From NCBI RefSeq assembly GCF_005771405.1, contig NZ_VAUA01000003.1, positions 62,001-126,000 of the forward strand: a stretch of 64,000 nt of DNA. The letters are read 5' to 3'. A program made the translations under genes and the position numbers. Source of the stretch: Parasedimentitalea maritima. Its GTDB lineage: Bacteria > Pseudomonadota > Alphaproteobacteria > Rhodobacterales > Rhodobacteraceae. The notes below the pieces were generated by a model that made no database searches, was not told the DNA's origin, and saw nothing but the letters and a program-made list of their open reading frames with translations. Shown one piece after another: positions 27,830-36,888 of this stretch (positions within the stretch are counted from its first letter, which is position 1; each line of letters begins with the position of its first letter).

Positions 27830-28320
27830 AGTCGACCGTCACCTGCCTGGTCGCGCATTGCTATCATCGCGGCCAGGATTTCCGACATCGCCTTACTCTG
27901 AGATCCTGGTGTCACACCACCAACACCAATCTGTCGACCGAAACGCCACCACAACCCCGGCCGCCAGATACGACTGGCTGGAGTTTTGGTTTTGATCAGA
28001 AATCCATTTGACGGTTTGAACGCAAAGAAGCCCCGGTCGATGTTCTGAATATCGTCGATCCGCGCTATCACGTTGCCATCGGTGCAGCGCAGTTCAGTCT
28101 TAGTCAGCTCGATCTGAAATTGGGTGGCTTGCCACATTCGCGCCGCCAGCCAGAGTGCGGCTGACCCGACCACCAGCAGAAAGACCAGCCAGGCCATCGA
28201 AGGTGGTGTAGATAGCGCCACATAGATGACCAGTCCGCCGACCATCGAGAGCATCCCTACCCCCATGTACCGGCGTGCCTCGGAGGCCTTTACCGTTGCC
28301 ACGATTTCGTCGCTCATCAT
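27826..28320 (-). CDS. Two-helix membrane protein with PH-like C-terminal domain
   Basis: This 164-residue protein has two adjacent hydrophobic helices (MLSMVGGLVIYVALS and MAWLVFLLVVGSAALWLAA). A soluble C-terminal domain follows, resembling bacterial PH-like domains (IELTKTELRCTDGNVIARID, then FLIKTKTPASRIWRPGLWW). I do not recognise a named family and cannot assign a role. It converges on the last TadE gene with a four-base overlap, so the two transcripts must interfere or end inside one another. Confidence 0.65.
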   Translation of the reverse strand: MMSDEIVATVKASEARRYMGVGMLSMVGGLVIYVALSTPPSMAWLVFLLVVGSAALWLAARMWQATQFQIELTKTELRCTDGNVIARIDDIQNIDRGFFAFKPSNGFLIKTKTPASRIWRPGLWWRFGRQIGVGGVTPGSQSKAMSEILAAMIAMRDQAGDGRL

Positions 28321-28405
28321 TCACTCCCCATGTCGCGCCGATCAAAGGCGCGCGCTGGGTTTAGCTTGAAATGGACAAAACGAACAGCCCCCACAATTGG
28401 GTAGG

Positions 28406-29374
28406 CTATTGTACAGGTTCACGGTTGATCACCACCTCATAGCCAATCTCTTCTGGCTCATCGTCGATCAATTCAGTTGGAAAACCATCTGCCAGAACCT
28501 TGTGCCCGGTCACCTCTTCCAACCGCTCGATAATGCGATCAGACTGGGCCCGCTCCCCATAACGTTGCTGCCCGTCTTTCATGATACGAATGACTTCGGG
28601 GGACAATTCCAGCGGAACGTCATTGCGATCTGCTATGGCCTGGAACAATCCGATATCTTTGAGTACCAGATCCATGGTGAAATTTACATCTCTTGCCCCG
28701 GATAAGATCAGCTGGCTTTCAGTTTCGTGGGTGAACGATGTGCCCGAGCTGATCTTGATCGCTTCATAGGTGGTTGCCATATCCAGTCCAGCGGCTTTCA
28801 TCGTCACCATGGCCTCTGACAGTGTCAGCAAGTTAGCAGTGGCGAGATAGTTGGTCATCACCTTCAGGATGCTGGCCGTTCCTATCTCGCCTGTGTGCAA
28901 CACACGACGCCCCATCAGGGTGAGCAGCGGTAAGATACGTTCAAACGTGAGGCGGTCGCAGCCCGCAAAGATTGAGATATTGCCGGTATCAGCCCGATGA
29001 CAACCGCCCGAAACCGGGCATTCGACCGCTGCACCGCCACGTGCAATCACTGCGGCCCCCAAACGCCGGACTTCGGCTTCATCGGTGGTAGACATCTCCA
29101 TCCAAACCTTACCATCGGTCACCTCAGGCATCATTTCCTGCAACACCGCATCCGACGCGGTTGGCGAGGGAAGACAGGTGATCACGACATCACAATCCCG
29201 CATCAGCGCCGCAGCGCTATCACCTGCCTTTGCGCCCCTAGCAACAAAACCCTGCACAAGATCTGGATTCAAATCATGCGCAACCAAATCCACACCATTG
29301 CGAAGCAGGCTACCCGCCAGTTTGCCCCCCACATTGCCAAGGCCGATAAAGCCCACGTTCAGTCCCATTGTCAT
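28406..29374 (-). CDS. NAD(P)-dependent beta-hydroxyacid dehydrogenase (3-hydroxyisobutyrate dehydrogenase family)
   Basis: This is a 322-residue 6-phosphogluconate/3-hydroxyisobutyrate dehydrogenase superfamily member. The N-terminal nucleotide motif is VGFIGLGNVGGKLAGSLL. The substrate-binding signature lies near ECPVSGGCHRADTGNISIFAG, and the catalytic-lysine region is ASILKVMTNYLATANLL. It likely oxidises a beta-hydroxyacid with NAD(P). It is divergent from a LysR regulator with 103 bases between, which suggests that the regulator controls it in response to the substrate or product. AGGGG precedes ATG 29374. The exact substrate is unknown. Confidence 0.87.
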   Translation of the reverse strand: MTMGLNVGFIGLGNVGGKLAGSLLRNGVDLVAHDLNPDLVQGFVARGAKAGDSAAALMRDCDVVITCLPSPTASDAVLQEMMPEVTDGKVWMEMSTTDEAEVRRLGAAVIARGGAAVECPVSGGCHRADTGNISIFAGCDRLTFERILPLLTLMGRRVLHTGEIGTASILKVMTNYLATANLLTLSEAMVTMKAAGLDMATTYEAIKISSGTSFTHETESQLILSGARDVNFTMDLVLKDIGLFQAIADRNDVPLELSPEVIRIMKDGQQRYGERAQSDRIIERLEEVTGHKVLADGFPTELIDDEPEEIGYEVVINREPVQ

Positions 29375-29477
29375 GTTTTCAGCCCCTGAAGATCATTGCT
29401 GACCCACGGCTAACTTGACCCCATCCAATAATAAAACGAATAATAAGGCGTCCTGACCCCAAGAAAATTAGCAGCGC

Positions 29478-30353
29478 ATGTCCGATCTTCCCAATCTTGT
29501 CTGGCTGCGTGCATTTGAGGCGTCAGCCCGGTTGCGCAGCTTTACCGCCGCAGCCGAAGAGCTGGGGTTAAGCCAAGCTGCTGTCTCGCATCAGATCCGC
29601 AGTCTGGAGGCGAGTTTTGGCGTCGCGCTCTTCCTGCGTCGTGCCCGTCATCTGGAATTGACGGCATTGGGTCATGCCTATTACCCGACTGTCGCGCAGG
29701 CGTTGGATGATATTGCCTATTCCACCCGCGGATTGCTGCGCCCCATGGAAGCGCGCGTCATTACCCTACGGGCCCCGATCTCAACCGCAGTCTTGTGGAT
29801 CGCACCACGTCTTAATGAATTTCAGATCCAGCACCCACACATCAAACTGCGGCTGATCTCTGCAATCTGGGCGGATAGCACCAGTGACAATGATGTGGAT
29901 ATCGACCTGCGCCTTGGGCCCTCCAGCTGGTTTGACCGTCGCGCTCATCTGCTATCGACTGAACATGTGGTTCCAGTGACCTCGCCGGAACTGGCCGCCC
30001 AACTGACCAATGCCCGTGATATTCTCAGCCAAAACTTGATTCACATTCATGGCTACCAAGACAACTGGCTGCGCTTCTCCAGGAGCCAAGGGTTAGACCC
30101 AAAAGATGGTCACGCCGACTTGTTGACGGATACATCACTGGCAGCCATCGAGATGGCCGCAGCGGGTGCAGGTGTGGCAATGATCATGCACCGGTATGCG
30201 CAAACAGCTTTGGATCAAGGTCGGATTACACGGGTGAAGGATTTTGAGATGCCTATGGGTCAGGGACATTACTTGATGCCGACCACCGGATCAGGCCCCA
30301 ACAGCGCCGAAGAAATGCGCGTACGGGATTGGATCACTGCGATTTTCTCCTGA
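29478..30353 (+). CDS. LysR-family transcriptional regulator
   Basis: This 291-residue LysR regulator has an N-terminal winged helix (LVWLRAFEASARLRSFTAAA, then LGLSQAAVSHQIRSLEA) and a C-terminal effector-binding domain. The N-terminus resembles the GcvA subgroup. It is divergent from the dehydrogenase gene, the usual arrangement for a LysR protein and its target; operator half-sites should lie between 29375 and 29477 but I could not pick out a clear T-N11-A motif. The ligand is unknown. Confidence 0.9.
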   Translation: MSDLPNLVWLRAFEASARLRSFTAAAEELGLSQAAVSHQIRSLEASFGVALFLRRARHLELTALGHAYYPTVAQALDDIAYSTRGLLRPMEARVITLRAPISTAVLWIAPRLNEFQIQHPHIKLRLISAIWADSTSDNDVDIDLRLGPSSWFDRRAHLLSTEHVVPVTSPELAAQLTNARDILSQNLIHIHGYQDNWLRFSRSQGLDPKDGHADLLTDTSLAAIEMAAAGAGVAMIMHRYAQTALDQGRITRVKDFEMPMGQGHYLMPTTGSGPNSAEEMRVRDWITAIFS

Positions 30354-30433
30354 AAACGGGGCGGGATACTTCGCGGGGATTGGCGGCCACAGAAGATGTT
30401 GCACCCCCCTGCACGGGTCGCTAGCTTCGCGAT

Positions 30434-31612
30434 ATGGTCTGGCCCAACAACACTCCGCCCCAACGTGATGGCGACGCCAACGCTGGCATCGACGTCACCG
30501 ATGATTTTGAGGGCTTTGCCCAGCGTAACGATGTCTTCACCCGCGCCTTTTGGGATGATCGGGTGATCTCAAAACACAGTGCTAAATTCTTTGCCTCCTA
30601 CAGGATGGAGGCCGCGCCACGCCGTGGTGATGGGTTTAGCCGCCGTGATTTTGCCTTGCGCAACGCGTCTTGGCTGATCTCGGACATGGTGTCGAACCGC
30701 ACCGCGGATCAGGGCCTGCGTCAGGGGTTTCAGGCACCGATCCAATCTGACACCCCTGTTGCCGATGAAACCATTGAGGTTGATGACCCGGCGCAAATGT
30801 CGGCCGAGATCAAACGTATCGCCAAGTTTTTTGGTGCTGACCTCTGCGGTGTCACCGATCTGGATGAACGCTGGCTGTATACCAGCCGCGTTGATACCCG
30901 CGACATGACTGACGCGCCGCATGATTTGCCCGAGGGCCTGACAAACGTGATTGTTCTGGGCCATGAGATGGACGAGGAACTTGTCGCCACCTACCCGTCT
31001 GCACTGGCCGGGGCGGCGACGGGGCGTGAGTACAGCCACGAAGCGTCAATTGTGATGCAACTGGCCGCCTATATTCGTAATCTGGGCTATGAGGCGGTCC
31101 CCTCGATGAATGACACCGGGTTGGTCATCCCCTATGCGGTCAAGGCCGGTCTGGGCGAATATGCCCGCAACCAGATGGTCATCACCCCTGAATTTGGCCC
31201 CCGTTTGCGGTTCTCCAAGATCTTCACCAACCTGCCACTATCCCATGACAGTGCCAAACCCAAAGGTGTGCGCGACTTTTGCGACATCTGCACCAAATGC
31301 GCCACTGCCTGCCCGGTCAAAGCCTTGCCCTTTGGCCCGCCTGAGGTGGGCGGCAGCAATGTCTCGGCGATCAAAGGCGTGCGCAAATGGACGTCTGATG
31401 CCGAGAAATGCTTCTCGTTCTGGGCCAAGCTATCGTCGGACTGCGCCATCTGCATGCGGGTTTGTCCCTTCAACCGCGACTATACCAAGCCACAACACAG
31501 GTTGTGGCTCAAACTTGCCCTGTCCCCACTGCGCCACCTGGCGCTAAGATTATCCAAATCCCATGGAGCGCGTAAAAAGCCCGGAGGGTGGTGGTCCAAA
31601 AACGCCAACTAG
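30434..31612 (+). CDS. Reductive dehalogenase-like iron-sulfur protein
   Basis: This is a 392-residue protein with the core pattern of the RdhA/epoxyqueuosine-reductase superfamily. Residues 196-270 carry TGREYSHEASIVMQL, then SMNDTGLVIPYAVKAGLGEY and ITPEFGPRLRFSKIFTNLPL, which read like cobalamin-binding reductive dehalogenases rather than QueG. Two 4Fe-4S clusters are bound by C283-C286-C289-C293 (CDICTKCATACP) and C326-C337-C340-C344 (CAICMRVCPF). No twin-arginine signal is seen, so it is cytosolic, unlike respiratory dehalogenases. A CbiX-like chelatase gene follows 33 bases later. A true dehalogenase, or a corrinoid-dependent enzyme of another kind, remains possible. Confidence 0.72.
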   Translation: MVWPNNTPPQRDGDANAGIDVTDDFEGFAQRNDVFTRAFWDDRVISKHSAKFFASYRMEAAPRRGDGFSRRDFALRNASWLISDMVSNRTADQGLRQGFQAPIQSDTPVADETIEVDDPAQMSAEIKRIAKFFGADLCGVTDLDERWLYTSRVDTRDMTDAPHDLPEGLTNVIVLGHEMDEELVATYPSALAGAATGREYSHEASIVMQLAAYIRNLGYEAVPSMNDTGLVIPYAVKAGLGEYARNQMVITPEFGPRLRFSKIFTNLPLSHDSAKPKGVRDFCDICTKCATACPVKALPFGPPEVGGSNVSAIKGVRKWTSDAEKCFSFWAKLSSDCAICMRVCPFNRDYTKPQHRLWLKLALSPLRHLALRLSKSHGARKKPGGWWSKNAN

Positions 31613-31645
31613 TGCTTTCAAAATTCAGCCCAAACAGCCAGCCAA

Positions 31646-32362
31646 ATGATAATGCCAAACGCCCGTCCCATAGCCCTGATCACCGCCCATGGCCAACCTT
31701 CGGCTCCCAAGTCACCTGAGGCAGCGCTGGCGCGGTTAGCGGCACAGTTGCAGGATCTATTGCCAGACTGGCAGATCCGATCGGCCACCTTATCAACACC
31801 GGGTCGGTTTGAAGCTGAACTGACACCCGGCACTGTCATCTATCCGTTTTTTATGGCCCGCGGCTGGTTTGTCGGCAAAGTACTGCCCAGCCGGATCGGC
31901 AACATCCCACATCAGATGGCCTGCCCCTTTGGGCTCGACCCTGCCCTGCCCGCGCTTGTCGCTTCAGCACTGGATCACGAAGTTGCCCAACGCGGCTGGA
32001 CCGGTCAAACTTATGACCTATTGCTGGCAGCACATGGCTCGGCGCGTGGCCCCAAGGCCGCCGAGGCCGCCGAGGCTTTTGCAAAGGTCCTGCGCCCCCT
32101 GCTGCCCTGCGCCCGGATTTCCCTTGGATTTGTGGAACAGAATCCAACGATTGAAACAGCTGCCAAGATCTTGAGAGCCCGCGCTCTATGCCTCCCCTTT
32201 TTCGCCCAAGCCGGGGATCACAGCCGCACCGATGTTCCACAGTCCCTTATCGCGGCAGGGATCCACGACACGCCCTTGACAGTGACCGGCGCCCTCCCTG
32301 GGACCGCCGCGCTAATTGCCGGGGCCCTGCAGGCTTGCAGAAAAGAGAGTGAAATCCGATAA
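31646..32362 (+). CDS. CbiX-like sirohydrochlorin chelatase family protein
   Basis: This is a 238-residue protein with two halves of the CbiX/SirB type. The N-terminal half starts IALITAHGQPSAPKSPE and the second half has YDLLLAAHGSARGPKAAEAA, each with the AHG histidine expected to hold the metal. LCLPFFAQAGDHSRTDVP adds a further family motif. CbiX enzymes insert cobalt, nickel or iron into sirohydrochlorin. It follows the reductive-dehalogenase-like gene with 33 bases between, so the pair may be co-transcribed. Whether it makes cobalamin precursor or siroheme cannot be told; other cobalamin genes are absent from the window. Confidence 0.75.
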   Translation: MIMPNARPIALITAHGQPSAPKSPEAALARLAAQLQDLLPDWQIRSATLSTPGRFEAELTPGTVIYPFFMARGWFVGKVLPSRIGNIPHQMACPFGLDPALPALVASALDHEVAQRGWTGQTYDLLLAAHGSARGPKAAEAAEAFAKVLRPLLPCARISLGFVEQNPTIETAAKILRARALCLPFFAQAGDHSRTDVPQSLIAAGIHDTPLTVTGALPGTAALIAGALQACRKESEIR

Positions 32363-33134
32363 AAATATCCAATCGTGCTTCTTTGAGAATTGGGCCCATG
32401 TTCACTTCGGACACCTATCATGGATCATGGCACGCACCTTAGCCAGCGGGTTGGCCGAGTGGTCATGCAGCTGACTGCCAATTCGACGGTTTCCCCTTGA
32501 TATAGTTAAGTAGAATGCGTTTGAAACTTGCGTGATATTGGGGGAACAAAACATGAAAATATGCCAGGATATTTCAAACATCCCGCTTCAATTTTAGTTG
32601 GACATATTAGTGCTGATCTTCCTGATTGAAATCAAAACCTAAGACAGCCACCAAGACGTGCCCTTCATACAGTAGATCTAAACTATCCGCGTTTGTGTTT
32701 TGGAACCCACGCCAACTTCGATAAGTAGTTCGGTCAGGAACGGTTGCAAGGCATCTACTAGCTCCAGAGAGAATTGCCGAGGCAACTGTCTTGTTTCAAA
32801 ATTTAGGACAGATAGATATCTTTTCTGCACCTGCTCTGATTCCATCATAAGATGAAAATGGATCATACCCCCGAATGAAACGACCTCAAGAACTTAGCCA
32901 CAAACCTATACTCGTATAAAATTCGGGCGGTGTTATTCGGGTAAGAATCGAACAGAATATTGACGAAAACAAATGAGATCCAGAGCCTACAAAATGGCAA
33001 TGGATCCAACTCAACACAGTACAGAACTTTCCGCAAATAGTATTGCTTAACTACCCCCTGCATTGCATACACGTAGAGCTTTTCAACCAAAACTAAAATC
33101 TAACATTAGCGATATAGTCGAAGAAGGTATTTCA
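32363..33134. other. AT-rich gene-poor stretch
   Basis: About 770 bases with no convincing gene. Two minus-strand frames (32678-32866 and 32863-33090) lack ribosome-binding sites and family resemblance. A tRNA-Cys-like fragment is at 32446-32485. The region is visibly more AT-rich than the chromosome to its left and may mark the edge of acquired DNA. Confidence 0.5.
32446..32485 (+). pseudogene. Degraded tRNA-Cys-like fragment
   Basis: The 40 bases from GCGGGTTGGCCGAGTGG onward match positions 37291-37330 of the intact tRNA-Cys at 32 of 40 bases by eye: the 5' acceptor part, the D arm and most of the anticodon arm. The anticodon would read GCC rather than GCA. The T arm and 3' acceptor are not recognisable. 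It may be the relic of an earlier integration or duplication, or a chance likeness to D-arm sequences. Confidence 0.35.
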
Positions 33135-34565
33135 ATGAAAAAATTGCTTTTCATCGCTGCGGCCTACGTGTCGTCCTTAGGGGCCGCATCAGCTGAGTTT
33201 TCTTGGCATAACAGCACAGCAACATCATGCTTAAGTGTATGCAATGCTTCAAAGCAGGCCCCTGTCTCCACGGGCACTTACGATGGTGAAAATTACTATA
33301 TATGTTCGTTCAAAACGGATTCGGATACCAGCCCTCGTCCCGGCTACAATCTCATTCAAGGATGGTCACCAAAAGGCGAAAGTTGTTTTTCTGCAGCAGG
33401 GAAGAATTCGGCTGCGAGTGAGACATTTAGCTGTTTGTGCAATAAAGAATCGCCAAAGTATCCGCTTGGAACTTTTGATGTAGCTACCGTTCCTGCACCG
33501 GGAGGTTTGCAAAAGGATCTGCTTAATCTCTCAGATGGAAGCTTTGCCGTTCGTTGGGCTGACAAACTGTCAATCTATAGCAATAAGGGTGTAAGGACAG
33601 GCGCCATTTTGCAAATCCCCGGGGAAATCGTCAAGCTGCCCGACGGAGGGTTTCTTGCGTTCTATGACGAAGTGACAGGACACGTCGACCGTTCCGTCAT
33701 TCGTTCTTCCTACATCCAGAAATATGATAATTCGGGCCAGAGTGTTGGTGAACGGCTAACAGTGAAAATTGGTGACAATGAAGCCAATACAGTCTCTGCG
33801 TCTGTAGTCAAAATTTTGAAACTATCTCCTCAAACCGGACATAGATATGTCCTGGCAATGTATGGAGGATTTGTGATCTACGATGCGAACACACATACGA
33901 TCGATGACTTTCAACCTGTTCTACCAATTCCAAAATATGGTTCGCCTGACAACGTCATCAGCGATGTGGCGCTTCTCTCCAATGGCTCTTTCGAAGTTTT
34001 GTCATATTCTGACAATATGGGAGAAGACTGGAAGTACATTTCCCGGTTCAATTCAAAAGGCACCAATGTATCGGCCGCAAAAAAACTTTACACAAAAGAA
34101 ACAAACCACTTTGCAAATGGAAGAATCTTTGCAACTCCAGATGGTGGATTTGAGGCGTTTTGGCCAACCTATGTCAACGGAGATGGCAACACACACTGGT
34201 TAGCTCGAAGCTTTGACGCGAGTGGTAGCAGCATAGGGGACTCAGTTTCAGTTTCTAACCTAACAGCGCCGCAAAGTGCTTATTTGAATCTTGCCTCAGT
34301 TGGGGAGAATTGCAAACTGGCCACCTTTGCAGAAGTACTAAGCGATGGAAATTTTGATATCAAAATGAGTTTGGTAAACTCAAAATTTAAAGCCTCAACA
34401 CCTATATCCATCATTAACAGTGATAATGGAAATCCAATGAATGCAATTGGATTGAGACTGGACGATGGAAGTGTACTGATGTCTTGGGAAGCGTATCAAA
34501 CTAACGACACCAAGATTGTACGAGGTCAAATCTTCCCTAGTTCGATGTTTGCGTGCCAAGGTTAA
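33135..34565 (+). CDS. Exported protein with beta-propeller-like repeats
   Basis: This is a 476-residue exported protein. The signal peptide MKKLLFIAAAYVSSLGAASA is cleaved before EFSWHNS. ATG 33135 is preceded by GAAGG, and the longer frame from 33063 has no support. A cysteine-rich N-terminal part (CLSVCNAS, CSFKTDS, CFSAAG, CLCNKES) covers about 100 residues. It is followed by repeats of about 50 residues with the recurring phrases LSDGSFAVRW, LPDGGFLAFY, LSNGSFEVLS, TPDGGFEAFW and LSDGNFDIKM. Such repeats are typical of beta-propellers. The gene is AT-rich and flanked by gene-poor DNA, suggesting transfer. The function is unknown; surface adhesion or polymer binding is possible. Confidence 0.72.
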   Translation: MKKLLFIAAAYVSSLGAASAEFSWHNSTATSCLSVCNASKQAPVSTGTYDGENYYICSFKTDSDTSPRPGYNLIQGWSPKGESCFSAAGKNSAASETFSCLCNKESPKYPLGTFDVATVPAPGGLQKDLLNLSDGSFAVRWADKLSIYSNKGVRTGAILQIPGEIVKLPDGGFLAFYDEVTGHVDRSVIRSSYIQKYDNSGQSVGERLTVKIGDNEANTVSASVVKILKLSPQTGHRYVLAMYGGFVIYDANTHTIDDFQPVLPIPKYGSPDNVISDVALLSNGSFEVLSYSDNMGEDWKYISRFNSKGTNVSAAKKLYTKETNHFANGRIFATPDGGFEAFWPTYVNGDGNTHWLARSFDASGSSIGDSVSVSNLTAPQSAYLNLASVGENCKLATFAEVLSDGNFDIKMSLVNSKFKASTPISIINSDNGNPMNAIGLRLDDGSVLMSWEAYQTNDTKIVRGQIFPSSMFACQG

Positions 34566-34585
34566 CGTTTTTCTTGCTAACTATC

Positions 34586-34619
34586 TAGCTGGCAAAGTTT
34601 CCATTGACCTTGCCAGCTA
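34586..34619 (+). terminator. Probable terminator after the exported repeat protein
   Basis: A 10-bp stem TAGCTGGCAA / TTGCCAGCTA with a 14-base loop begins 20 bases after the stop codon. A weak T-rich tail (TTCTGT) follows. The position and stem suit an intrinsic terminator; the poor U tract lowers confidence. Confidence 0.45.
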
Positions 34620-35552
34620 TTCTGTACTGATTTCATTGGCGGTAGTTTTTTTCCAACACAGCACTGTTCGAACTATTGTTGTAGCCAGAGCGGACTACGC
34701 TTCATACTGCAATGTGAAAGCTACGATGTAGGAACAGCATGGCTTATATGGGGCTGTTTTACCCCTTCCAAATCCTGTGCGCTGCAAGTTGTCTCTACTT
34801 TAACATCGTTGGCTTATCGCACAGTGTCTGTCAGCAATCCGCACTTTGTGTCGTATGCTACGGCTGTGGAAGGCCCTTAACCGACTTTGTAGCTGATCGG
34901 TCCATTTGGTCGCTGCAAAAAGAGCGCTCTGAAGAACAACGAAGTGCCAACGATTCTTAAGGAAGCATTTGGCGGCCATAAGTCTAATGACTTTCACCAT
35001 CCCTTTTAGTTTTGAACACAACAAACGTGGCTGCGGTTTAGACGGTTCTTCCCATCGTTGCTTGAAGTAACATGCGCGACATTCCAAATGGCTCAAGAAC
35101 TGAGATCCGCCCCCGCAAAACGTTGAGGGTACTCGGCTCACCTCAAGTGACGCTTGTCGAAATAGGACAAATTCTTGACAACCATACGGTGAGGGAGCAC
35201 TTCAATTCACACGGAAAATCCATTCTTCAGATGAGACCTCATGTTAGTAACACATTGAAATTACTACTTTCTATATAACCAGCATCTATTTCATGCTCTC
35301 ACAGCTCTCGAACAAAAACTTGCGACAGGAATGTCGTCGGCCACCAAATTTGTTTGTTTTCTCTAAATCCGCCTTTGCGTTAGCGATTTGTTTTCTTGTC
35401 TAGAACTAGTGTCCAATTGCACCTCTTACCAAAGGTGGCATGCAGACCTGAGGGTCAAGCGTAATGTCAGAATGACCCCCATCAACAGTTTCGAAGAAGG
35501 CCTCAAAACGGGCCCATATTTCGAACAACCGTGACCACTAGGAGCACTACCA
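34620..35552. other. Gene-poor region before the flagellin gene
   Basis: About 930 AT-rich bases. Several frames of 60-110 codons exist on both strands but none has a ribosome-binding site or recognisable family. The flagellin promoter must be near the right end. No RNA gene or repeat array is seen. Confidence 0.5.
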
Positions 35553-36401
35553 ATGACAAGTATTCTGACAAACAATGGCGCAATGGTTGCCTTGCAGACT
35601 CTGCAGTCCGTGAACGACAACCTGACCACTGCCCAGAACGAAATCTCCACCGGTAAACGCGTTGGATCCGCCAGCGACAACGCCGCTGTATGGGCGATTT
35701 CGAAAACAATGGAATCCGATATCGCGGGTTTTGAAGCCATCTCCGAAAGCCTGTCAGTTGGTGAAGCCACTGTTTCGGTTGCTTCGGCCGGTGCTGAACA
35801 GATCGTGGAAAAACTAACTGAAATCAAAGAACTGATCGTTTCCGCTCAGTCTGAAAACGTCGACCACACCAAGATCCAAAACGACATCGACGCGAAGGCT
35901 GAACAGGTTGCTGCCATCATTGGTGCCGCCCAATTCAATGGCGCCAACCTGTTGGCCACTGACGTTGATGGCAACGGTGCTACCTCGTTGGGCGTTCTGG
36001 CATCCCTTGATCGCGTTGGAGCAACAGGCACCCCAACTGCAACCGAAATCACGGTTACTACGGTAGATTTTGAAGCCAATGTTGACTTGGCAGCTAACCT
36101 AACATCAATTGCAGATGTCACCACTGCGGCCACAGCTTTAGGTGAAATCGAAGGCTTCCTGACCGTGGCTATTACTGGTGCCGCCGCACTGGGTTCCGAT
36201 ACCGCGCGTCTGAAGGACCAGGGTGATTTTGTCGGTAAGCTGACAGACTCCATGAAGATGGGTGTCAGCTCGATGACCGACACCAACATGGAAGAGGCCT
36301 CTGCCCGATTGAAGGCCCTGCAGACCCAGCAGCAGCTGGCAGTGCAGTCCCTCTCGATCGCAAATGGTGCGCCACAGTCGATCATGACACTGTTCCGCTA
36401 A
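35553..36401 (+). CDS. fliC: Flagellin
   Basis: This is a 282-residue short flagellin typical of Rhodobacterales. The N-terminal D0/D1 helices are present (MTSILTNNGAMVALQTLQ, NEISTGKRVGSASDNAAVWA). The C-terminal D1/D0 helices include ASARLKALQTQQQLAVQSLSI and end ...SIMTLFR. The surface-exposed middle is short, about 100 residues. The leader contains TAGGAGC before the ATG. Other flagellar genes are absent from the window, so the filament gene is separated from its apparatus here. A strong terminator follows. It is exported by the flagellar type III system without a cleaved signal. Confidence 0.93.
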   Translation: MTSILTNNGAMVALQTLQSVNDNLTTAQNEISTGKRVGSASDNAAVWAISKTMESDIAGFEAISESLSVGEATVSVASAGAEQIVEKLTEIKELIVSAQSENVDHTKIQNDIDAKAEQVAAIIGAAQFNGANLLATDVDGNGATSLGVLASLDRVGATGTPTATEITVTTVDFEANVDLAANLTSIADVTTAATALGEIEGFLTVAITGAAALGSDTARLKDQGDFVGKLTDSMKMGVSSMTDTNMEEASARLKALQTQQQLAVQSLSIANGAPQSIMTLFR

Positions 36402-36408
36402 GTAAAAT

Positions 36409-36435
36409 AAACCGGGGCGCCTGATCGCCCCGGTT
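36409..36435 (+). terminator. Rho-independent terminator of the flagellin gene
   Basis: A 10-bp stem AACCGGGGCG / CGCCCCGGTT with a short loop lies 8 bases after the flagellin stop. The stem ends in TTT but the T run is short. The position and stem strength make it a convincing terminator for a highly expressed gene. Confidence 0.8.
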
Positions 36436-36888
36436 TCCCAACCGCTCGACTATGTAAAACTGGACTAAAAGCACAAGTTCCACAAAACGAGTGTAATTCG
36501 ACATTTGAAATGTCAGGACATTTTCTGGCCGGTCCAACAGCGACTCTGTTTCGGAGCCAGAAAACGGGCGGTCAATTACCTGATATGCCATCCATTCACC
36601 AGTTGGCAGATCGCCCCCCAATTCGAGAATGCACTGCACTATCCGTCGACCAATGTTCGGTATCTTGTTGCTTTATCCGCGTGACATTGGGACCGTGCCC
36701 CGGTTTGCTCCTAATGATCATCACCGCCAATGGATCGCTGACATTAACTGCCAGAACCTGCCCTGCTGTGTTGGTGCTTGTTTCGTCCCCAAAAGGAGCA
36801 ACAGAATTACGGACTAGGTTGACCTAGGTCCACTGCTCCCTGCCAGCCGAAAACTGACCAAACCCAAAGCCCAGCATCATTCTTAACT

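Noticed and set aside
32678-33090. Two minus-strand frames of 62 and 75 codons in the AT-rich region
   Set aside because: No ribosome-binding site, no recognisable domain, and AT-rich DNA easily gives such frames.
34739-34960. 73-codon Cys-rich plus-strand frame
   Set aside because: No ribosome-binding site or family; its content looks like decayed or intergenic sequence.
35364-35387. Possible sigma-28 promoter TAAA-N15-GCGAT upstream of flagellin
   Set aside because: The match to TAAA-N15-GCCGATAA is partial and the leader would be about 165 bases long; too weak to list as a feature.
36510-36827. 105-codon plus-strand frame between flagellin and the integrase relic
   Set aside because: No recognisable content, and the opposite strand also has an equally long frame running into the terminator.
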